64,000 nucleotides of DNA from Atherinomorus stipes. Its lineage: Eukaryota; Chordata; Actinopteri; Atheriniformes; Atherinidae. The position numbers were made by a program, and so were the translations under genes. This document shows positions 55,925 to 64,000 of the stretch, in pieces. The DNA lies in assembly GCA_023101725.1 (NCBI GenBank), contig JALJCO010007110.1, forward strand, positions 248,001-312,000, read 5' to 3'. Under the pieces are notes generated by a model, which was not told the origin of the DNA, made no database searches, and saw only the letters and a list, made by a program, of their open reading frames with translations. Each line of letters starts with the position of its first letter. The stretch's first letter is position 1.

Positions 55925-55932
55925 GCTCTAAG

Positions 55933-57161
55933 TGACATTACTCTTACTTTAGTCCAGGTGTGGCCAAGAATGTTCCCCTTGTTTCAACAAACTTGCACTC
56001 ACTGGTAACTTTATTATGTTACATGTCACTAACAGGACTAGCAAAAGTCTGGCAGCTGTACTTAAGGATAACAGCTTTAATGACTTAAATCGTTAATTAT
56101 ATTATGACCAACGGGTGGCAGTACTACAGTAGTAAATAGAGGGTTAGTAGACTTTGTTTGATATCGTCACCCAGTGGCCTTGCACAATGCCATCTCTGGT
56201 CAGCCTGGGGGAGTTAATCAGTGTGCAGGACAATATTCTGAGAGCCAATAAGAGGATTGAGTGGTGAGACATGTTGTTATATACAGAGCTTCTTTTGAGT
56301 TAAATTCCACCTGATTAAATCACTCTGATGCCTTAATTAGGGTGCCATAAAGTATATCAGCCTCACAGCTGGTGTACATTCAAACCAGCTGTGTTTACAT
56401 TCAAAGGCCCGGTGTGTAACAACACACCGGGCCTTTGATTCATCTCAAGTCGAAAAAAACGTGCACCCCCCCTCCCAATCTGGTAGGCTAATGCTTAAAG
56501 CCCTTATCCTCTTTTATGTATTCACCAGCCCTCCTTTGTTCCACTTCACTACAGGAATTTTAAACCACCACAGAAGAAATAAACACAGAAAGTAAACAAA
56601 CCCTGTAAACAAAATATGACTAATCAAAAAGGAAAACACCTTAGATTTTAAATGTAGCATTAAAAAAAACACTCAAAAAGGCAGAAAGTGCTGTAGATTT
56701 CTTTAGACATGATAAAAATAATAAAAGATGCAATAATGTTTTCCAGGCATAACCTTCCAATATGACGTGTCAAGTAATCCGTGAGGATTTCAAAAAGATT
56801 ACTACATGACACAGGGCCCATTGATTCATAACATGCGAAAAACAACTCTGACAATTGTTAGTGTTTTAAAATCCCCTAAATTAGAGTAAATTCTCAATGG
56901 TCAGATCTTCAAGTAATTAAAAATGTGCATTCTTGGAGGCATTTTATTAGGATGTGCTCCATGGCTAACATCATGTCAGCCATGCAGCTCAGCAGAGGAT
57001 AATGGTATTTAGATACCCTGTAAGCATGCAGATCCTCTCAGTCAGCAACATTAATGGGGCCATGAGGCATCCTGCTCACGCCCTCCGTGCTTAGGTGAAG
57101 GGGTATTAGACAGTGGGAACGCTGGTCGGTCAGAGTGCTCCATCCACGGTGTAGTCCGGGG
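55933..57161 (+). promoter_or_regulatory. kcnv2: Upstream region of kcnv2
   Basis: It holds a perfect 16-bp hairpin at 56402-56437 and photoreceptor-type homeobox motifs: TAATCC at 56775-56780 (CRX/OTX-like) and TAATTA near 56913. No TATA box with a clear start is seen; the leader probably begins within about 150 bases of the ATG. Regulatory assignment is inference from motif and known tissue of the gene. Confidence 0.35.
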
Positions 57162-60100
57162 ATGGCCACCATGGGGAGCACCAAAAACGTGGAAAACTTG
57201 TGGAAAAGGAGACAGAGTCTCTTTCCCAACTACAAAGTCACAGACTCAGAGGCTAACCGAAGACCTTCTGAGACCGTCTACCCACTAGCGAAGGAAAGCT
57301 GTGTGAAGACATGGAACTCCATGCAAGAGCTGAGCAGGGACATCTACGACATTTATGCTGAATATGAGGATGAAGAGGACGAAGGTGGCCTGTACAGTTT
57401 CTCAAGGCAGATCTCACCCTCCAAGAAGAACTACGTGATCAACATCAATGTAGGTGGGAAGCCTTACCAGATAGCCTACAAGATGGCAGCAAAGTACCCC
57501 AAGACCAGAATAGGACGACTGGCTACCTACACAGACCACAACATGAAGCTGGACCTGTGTGATGACTACATAGTGACCAACAATGAGTATTTCTTTGACA
57601 GGGACCCAGATGTGTTCCACAGCATATTCAACTTCTACAGGACGGGAGTGTTGTGGATCAAGGACGAGCTGTGTCCCCGCAACTTCCTGGAGGAAATCAA
57701 CTACTGGGGCGTGAGGATCAAGAACACTCACCGCTGCTGCCGCATCTCCTTCGAGGAGAGGCAGGATGAGCTGAACGAGCAGCTGAAGATCCAGAGGGAG
57801 CTGGAAGCTGAGGTGGAGATCGAGGAGAACGAGGAGCTGTTCCATGACATGTTCATGGGTCAGGCACGTCGAGCTATCTGGAACTTGATGGAGAAGCCGT
57901 TTTCCTCTATGATGGCCAAACTGATGGCAGTGGCCTCCAGTCTCTTTGTCCTGGTCTCTCTCGTGGCCATGACACTCAACACAGTGGAGGAGATGCAATA
58001 CAGAACCCACGCAGGTCATCTCAGTGGCAAGACCTACTGTGAGTATGTGGAGTCCATGTGCATCGCCTTCTTCACCATGGAGTACCTGCTGCGTCTGATA
58101 TCCACACCAGACCTCAGATCCTTCAGCAGGAGCGTGCTCAACACTGTGGACTTGATCGCCATCCTGCCTCAGTACCTGCAGGCCATCCTGGAGTTCTTTG
58201 ACAATGAGGAAAACTACATGAAGCACGAAGCTGACATGCAGGCGGTGGGGCAAGTGGGAAAGCTGGGCCAAGTGCTGAGGATCATGAGACTGATGCGAAT
58301 CTTTCGTATCTTGAAGCTGGCACGTCACTCCACAGGTCTGAGGGCGTTTGGCTTCACCCTGCGTCAGTGCTACCAACAAGTGGGCTGCCTCTTCCTCTTC
58401 ATCGCTATGGGCATCTTCAGCTTCTCTGCCATGGTTTACACTGTGGAGCATGACATGCCACAGACTAACTTCACCAGCATACCTCATGCATGGTGGTGGG
58501 CAGCTGTAAGTACACCCCTTTCCAGTTTAAAACACAAAATAAAGGATTAAAGTAACATCACATGAAGGAGATAAATCTTTAAAGATGGATTAATATCTTA
58601 TTTAGTATCTAAGTAAGTGAAATGAGGAGCCTTTTCCTAGAATCATCAGCGCCGACATCATCCCTTAATGTTGTGGAAAGCTTGCAGTGTTTTCTGATTG
58701 CTCTGCAACACAATGACATCAGCTCTGTTTAAGGGTGTGTGCCGTCATGCTTCATTGCAGGGACTTTAATCGCCAATGGCGATGTTCAAACTACAAATTT
58801 TACACATTAGCTCATACACACTCTCGGCCCATGGCCAGTTTGTTGTTTTGTATTTACACTGCCTCCACAAACTTCTGACCAAGCGTGTCTGTCTGCTATG
58901 AATAAACCCATTAACAGATCTGTCCTCTTGCTGTCAGAGCAGGTGGTGGAATCTTACTTCTAATCCAGGGGAAGGAAATGATAATCCTGGAAGTGATACT
59001 AATGTTTATGTTGGGGAACTGCTGCCCACTGCTTGTGAGATTTATAGCAGGTGGAAAAAGCTTCTTATTAATAGGGGATATCTCCTAAACAAAGGCAGGA
59101 AGCAGGACACCTGAGCAGAAAACAGTACATGCCGACGCTAACGGCTGCTGCTGTAACTACACATAACATTTCACACATACACATACTGTACATATAAATG
59201 CAAGAGGTGCATTTCCTGATGTGAAACTAATCTATAAAAGGGATGCAAAAGACTGGTTACAGAAAAGACAAGGGATGTTCAATATTGGCTTTTTTTTTTT
59301 TTTTTAACCGATATTGAATATCCAATATTTTCCAATATTGTCCAGCTTTCAATTTTCTATATCCGATATCAACCAATACTGATATATGCAGACAACTGTA
59401 AGCTTGTATCTCATATTTTGAGAAATACAACTATATTCTGCTCCAAGAGCAATGATCCCAAAACAGCCTTAACTCGGCCAGAGGAGTTCATTTTGGACAT
59501 CTGGCTGCCAGATATCAGATACTAGCAGGTATTAGCCAGCATGTGGCTAATTATAATGTTTCTGACAACTTGGTAACTTAACCAACAACCCAAAACCAGA
59601 CATATTATAAGCAGCTTCAAAGCAAGTCAGTCTGTAGCAGGAACAGCTGCACTGCAGTCACATGACTCTAAAAGGAATGCTGGGATATGAAGTTCTTCCA
59701 GAATAACAGGGACTTTCTACATGCGAGATTTTGTTTGTAAAAATATCAGCCCGAAAAAATAAGGATACCAATATTTTCTGTACCGTACCATCTACTGCTG
59801 CTTATCTGGGGTTGGGTCGTTGGGGCAGCTGACTAAGTAGGGAAGTCCAGACTTCCCTCTCCCTGGCCACAGCCGCCAGCTCATCCAGGGGGATCCCGAG
59901 GTGTTCCAAGGCCAGCTGGGAGACGTTGTCCTCCCTGGACGCCTTCCAGGGAGGCGTCCAGAAGGCTTCCTTACCAGATACCAGAGCCACCTCATCTGGC
60001 TCCTCTCGATGCGGAGGAGCAGCGGCTCTACTTTGAGTACCTCCCAGATGACCAAGCACCTCACCCTATCTCTAAGGGAGAGCCCGGCCAGGAGGAAGCT

Positions 60101-60956
60101 CATTTCGGCCGTTTGGATCTGTGATCTCGTTCTTTCGGTCATGACCCACAGCTCATGGCCATAGGTGAGGGTAGGAACGTAGATCGACCGCTAAATTGAG
60201 AGCTTTGCCTTCTGGTTCAACTCTTTCTTCACAATGACGGATCAATGCAGAGTCTTCATCACTGCGGATTCCGGGTAAGGACCATGGTCTCGGATTTGGA
60301 GGTGCTGGTTTTCATCCCAGCCGCTTCACACTCGGCTGCAAATCATTCCAGCGAGAGTTGGAGGTCATGGCCCGATGACGCGAACAGAACCACATCATCT
60401 GCAAAAAGCAGAGATCCAATCCTGACATTTTCCAATATAACATTTTATGCCAATATCGGCCGATAATATCAGTGGGCCAATGATATTGGATGTCCCGAGA
60501 AATGACTTTAGTTGTTGGAAATGCCTCATAGTTTATTTACTTTGCCATCTGCACAGACACACACTTGTTGAATCAGTGCTGACTGGGAATGAAGCTCTTC
60601 TTTTACTTTTTATGAAGCTTTAGGTGTGTTTGTATTTCCTGTCTACGTTTGCACTTCATGCTTCTCCATCAGCATTAAATGCTCTTCTCATTCCCCTGCA
60701 GGTCAGCATCTCCACTGTGGGCTATGGAGACGTGTACCCAGAGACCATACTGGGTCGCATGTTTGCCTTCATCTGCATTGCTTTTGGAATCATCCTCAAC
60801 GGTCTGCCCATTTCCATCCTCTTCAACAAGTTCTCTGATTATTACTCTAAACTTAAGTCCAATCAGTACACAGCCTCCCTGAAGAAACGCGGGAAGGTGA
60901 GATTTGCCAAAAGGACAGTGAGTAGACTTGGACACGTCTTTGGAGGCAACCAATGA
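57162..60956 (+). CDS. kcnv2: Kv8.2 silent potassium-channel subunit
   Basis: Exons 57162-58505 and 60702-60956 (GTAAGT donor, CAG acceptor) join to 532 residues (human 545). The protein does not form channels alone; it co-assembles with Kv2 subunits in photoreceptor inner segments and shapes their outward current. Visible parts are an acidic stretch at 67-75, the T1 domain at about 91-195 ([37 protein letters not shown]), S1 254-275, S2 297-318, S3 327-345, an arginine-spaced S4 366-388 ([20 protein letters not shown]), S5 404-426, pore filter TVGYGD at 453-458 and S6 465-490. In S6 the PXP gating motif of conducting Kv channels is replaced by PIS (484-486), as in Kv8 proteins. The single intron falls just before the filter, after WWWAA. 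The first ATG is used; a second at 57171 (residue 4) has a perfect GCCACCATGG context and may be the main start. Confidence 0.96.
58506..59270. other. kcnv2 intron, 5' part
   Basis: No exon or repeat terminus recognised. Confidence 0.4.
59271..60496. mobile_element. hAT-type DNA element split by a LINE insertion
   Basis: The left end AGGGATGTTCAATATTGGC and, inverted, the right end GGGACATCCAATATCATTGGC are related termini with ATATTGG/CCAATAT repeats. About 59770-60425 is a LINE fragment of opposite origin, after which the hAT-type sequence (CCAATATCGGCCGATAATAT) resumes. The left half holds the ~85-bp module also seen at 43968-44055. Confidence 0.65.
59790..60425 (-). mobile_element. LINE reverse-transcriptase fragment
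   Basis: The minus-strand translation gives the catalytic [20 protein letters not shown] (about 60360-60420), then [18 protein letters not shown], and further on [20 protein letters not shown] and the end [14 protein letters not shown]. This is the palm-to-C-terminal part of a non-LTR retrotransposon polymerase, with several stops and frame changes. It is 5'-truncated. Confidence 0.82.
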
Positions 60957-61409
60957 TTTTTTTTTTTCCTGTATATTGATATGCTTTACTGTAAATCTGC
61001 ATAACATGTATATGAATGGTACATCCAGACCCAACAGGGACCAGAAAGAAATCACACACCTGACATTGAACTTGAGTAAGGTGGCTGCTTTTGCTGAGGA
61101 AAAGATGAGTATTCACAGCTTCTGTAGGTCAGCTGGTGGTGGAAAGGACCATGGATCAGGGGGATGTTCAATAAAAAATATGGAGAGGTTAAGGGGAAAA
61201 TTTAAAAGTAATAATTGACTCATTTGCCAACACACTTGAATTTTACATACAGTATTGTTTCTTTGTGTATGTTAATATCCAAAGATTAATGCATTAAAAT
61301 ATCTGCCTTATCACTGTATCGCTATATTTTCATATAAATTTTCCCAAAGTCTTACAGTTTTATCAAAATAAAATTGCAATGTTCAGTCCACTTCTGTCAT
61401 ATTCAAATT
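60957..61409 (+). other. kcnv2: kcnv2 3' UTR
   Basis: AT-rich sequence follows the stop. A canonical AATAAA at 61367-61372 is the first plausible polyadenylation signal; others at 62221-62226 and about 62400 would give longer transcripts that include the MITE at 61410. Confidence 0.5.
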
Positions 61410-61730
61410 TTAAAGGGACACTGTGTAACTTTTGACATAAACATTAACTTAATGTAAGTAATAAAAGATGATTTCTGGGGTCAATATACAGCACTTGACG
61501 CATGTCAGTGTTAAAAAACCAGACATTGCAACTTTGCAGGAATGGATCCGTCTCTCAAGAGAACTTTGCTATATGGCTTGATGACTTTGCTATCAGCTGG
61601 TCAAAGTAGTGTGCAAACATGATTCCAAGGCACAGATAGAGACTGTTTAATTTTGCAACAGCCGTGTGGCCTGTGGAAAATTAGAGGTTTAGTCCCCCTG
61701 GTGGGCAAAAGTTACACAGTACACCTTTAA
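61410..61730. mobile_element. T2/Kolobok-like MITE in or after the kcnv2 3' UTR
   Basis: The left end TTAAAGGGACACTGTGTAAC and, inverted, the right end TTAAAGGTGTACTGTGTAAC are terminal inverted repeats with TTAA at both edges. AACTTTTG lies next inward on both sides. No coding content. Confidence 0.78.
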
Positions 61731-64000
61731 GTGATGGTGCAGCTTCACATAAACAGCATCCTGCTGTTGAATATTTCTCTTGTTATAGGTTTCGTGAGGC
61801 TTCAGTGAAGTTTGAACAAATATATAAAATATGATGTTGTCATAAATTAGGTGATGTTTTTTATGAATAAAATCCAATGTAAAGGATTTATTTTTTAAAT
61901 AACTGTTTTTGAAAAAGCAACCATCCTGTTTCATTTTTCTAAAGTAAAAATCAGTGATATATCAGCATCCTACAGGTTGAATGAAAAGGTCAAATATTGC
62001 TGGCTAGAAAATGACTGAAAACTTCGCTCATGATGGCATCTGCTTTTTTCCCCTATCTTTGCTTACACCAGTTGATGTACAAGAGCTTCATACTCAAATT
62101 CTGCTGCTGTTTCCTTTTTTTTTTGTTTTGCAATTTTGACTAGATTTGCCAGCAATGAATGCAATATATTTGTTCCACATACTGCTGTAAACTACAGAAT
62201 GCACTCTTATAACATTCCTAAATAAACTTTGTTTTTGTCATAATTCTGGTGAATTCATTGACTGTCCTGAAATCAGATGTTAGTGGCGGTCATCTGCCCT
62301 GACCGCTGCAGATATGTAACATTGTAACTGTAATTTTCTTTTCGTAGTTGCCCCCTTAAAGATTTGATGCACTTTTTCTTTGTGCACCTTGGCACTATGT
62401 AAATAAAGTAAGTATTTACAAACAAAATAGTTTTATTACACATGTATGTTGCAGGATTTGTGAATCTGACAACTTCAAGAAGCTGTTGGCTGTTCTGGCT
62501 CAGATACTGCACAGCCTTCTCCTTTACTGAAGGGAAGTAAACAATCCATGAACCAGGTGGGAAGAGTTCAAGATACTGGCCGGTCTGTTCCTGTGTCTGC
62601 TGATATAAATGTTTCCAGTCGATGGGAAGTTGCTGCTGCTGATCTTTGTTGCAGACTTCACTCCCTACTGCAGAGCCTTAATGTCTGCAACAGAGCAGTT
62701 TCTGTTGCACACAGTCAAACTGGATGTGAAGATTCTCACTAGCACACGACAGTAAAAACCATGTGAGTACTGGTAACAAGGCCAGCCCAATCGGGTCTCC
62801 TCAGTAGCACAATCATTGACGGACTTTCCTTGTCAAGCTGGAGTTGAATGCAGAGATATTATTTAACGGTAAACACAAGACACACTGTTTTAGAATTATG
62901 TCTAGACTCTGTGCATGAAGAACAGTGACTAGAGTGTTTAGAGTTAAGATAAAATATCATAATATACTATTGATGAAGGCTGCAAGACATGCAGAGATTT
63001 TTTCAATGAAAAACTCTACAATTAGAAATAAAATGAGTACATTAGTAAGCATTCACTTCTAACAATAATCTAAAAAGTGGATTGATAATAAAAACTGTGA
63101 CCATCTACCTGTTCTTGCAATATTGTAGAACAAACAGTGAGACTTACTATTAAGCAACCAGATACAAAAAAAACAAAACATGCAATGTCTTCCCTTTACG
63201 AGGATCTCAGTCAAAATTGGAGCCAGATATTATGTTGACAATGTAAATGATGGATAAGCTTTCAGTCCATAATAACAAGTGTATTATAATCACAACACTT
63301 TACAACAAACACTGCCCACCAGTAAACAAGACAATAAAACAAAAAACTGTTATAAAGCTATGGTTTACTAATGAATAGAAAATGGATGTAAGAAAATTTT
63401 TTTTATTAATGATTCTTAAAGAGATAAACAACAAAAACATAGGAAACCTGTGAGAAATATGAAAACAGTTGACTAAAATAGTGAAAAACTGAGATTACTA
63501 TTGTGCTACTACTATAGTATAGTGGGCCGATCTCACTATTACTGCAGCTCACTAAGATACTTTAAAAGTTATACCACAACAGATCTTGAGTTTATCACAC
63601 AGAAGATAATAAATGTATGAAAAACACATTAAAATATTAAATAAGATTATGTAAAATAGAAAAAGAAAATCAGATTATCCAAACTACATGGTAATAAACC
63701 TGGAACAACATCTGAATAAAGTTGTAAATAAACTTTAAAAAACAAAACAAAACTGGTTTGTTGATAATAAATTGACACAAAATTTAAGTAAGACATAATT
63801 AGTAATTGAAAATTGTTTAACATCGACAACCAAATTTCCTGGAGTGATACTACATAATTAATTACGCAGCATGTTAGTGGCCTGCTGGAAGTCATTTTGT
63901 AGGGCTCCATCAGTGATCCTCCTGCTCCTCCTCGCTGTCCTCCTATGGCTCCCTCCACATCTCCTGGTGTCACAGGTGGACAAGGCACCACAAAGTAAAA
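61731..64000. other. Right-end stretch, no gene recognised
   Basis: AT-rich, with possible late polyadenylation signals for kcnv2 (62221, about 62400). A 64-codon plus frame at 62548-62742 and a minus frame at 63647-63991 that reaches the GC-richer last 150 bases could be exon pieces of unrecognised genes, but no family motif is visible. Confidence 0.35.

Noticed and set aside
57414..58487. 357-codon minus-strand frame
   Set aside because: It is the antisense shadow of kcnv2 exon 1, whose plus-strand product is clear.
60928..61218. 96-codon frame after the kcnv2 stop
   Set aside because: It overlaps the kcnv2 end in another frame and runs through AT-rich 3' UTR; no family resemblance.
1..64000. 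CRISPR arrays, operons, phage or viral genes
   Set aside because: No spaced direct repeats, no polycistronic layout and no viral protein motifs; all interspersed repeats have eukaryotic transposon structure.

Overview
The window looks like nuclear DNA of a teleost fish. It has vertebrate split genes with GT-AG introns and canonical AATAAA polyadenylation signals. It also carries many fish-type transposable elements: hAT, Tc1/mariner and T2/Kolobok-like MITEs, L2-like and other LINE fragments, and a tRNA-derived SINE. I see no prokaryotic, organellar or viral block. The species cannot be named from the sequence alone.

Five protein-coding genes are supported. (1) ctu1, plus strand, 699-1819, two coding exons: tRNA wobble-uridine 2-thiolation enzyme. 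(2) pxn (paxillin), plus strand, 2577-25425: focal-adhesion LIM scaffold with a 14-kb first intron and a block of large optional exons (20629-about 23499) between LD4 and LD5. (3) rnf181, plus strand, 30439-31315, five coding exons: RING-H2 E3 ligase. (4) tmem150a, minus strand, 45377 down to 35091, seven coding exons plus a 5'-UTR exon near 49.7 kb: six-helix plasma-membrane protein. (5) kcnv2, plus strand, 57162-60956, two coding exons: Kv8.2 silent potassium-channel subunit of photoreceptors. All five reading frames are intact across the predicted splices, except for one optional paxillin exon that appears to be off by one base.

Layout: 1-2.1 kb ctu1; 2.3-27.3 kb pxn and its 3' UTR; 28.3-29.4 kb a decayed Tc1-like transposon; 29.7-32 kb rnf181; 32.6-49.8 kb tmem150a, tail-to-tail with rnf181, with a transposon nest at 36.4-43.6 kb inside one intron; 49.8-57.1 kb gene-poor DNA with an inverted-repeat cluster, a hAT MITE and a pentanucleotide microsatellite; 57-62.3 kb kcnv2; 62.3-64 kb nothing recognised. 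rnf181 and tmem150a are also neighbours in the human genome, so that pair is conserved synteny. The other genes have unrelated jobs and no shared pathway is implied.

I did not find a convincing new biological system. The observations most worth a second look concern paxillin: a 426-codon cassette exon with three exact 13-residue MTP repeats and an LD-like helix, a 3n+1 exon with a possible GC donor, and an intron that is about 91% one fold-back transposon. A further one is an ~85-bp module shared by two otherwise different DNA transposons.
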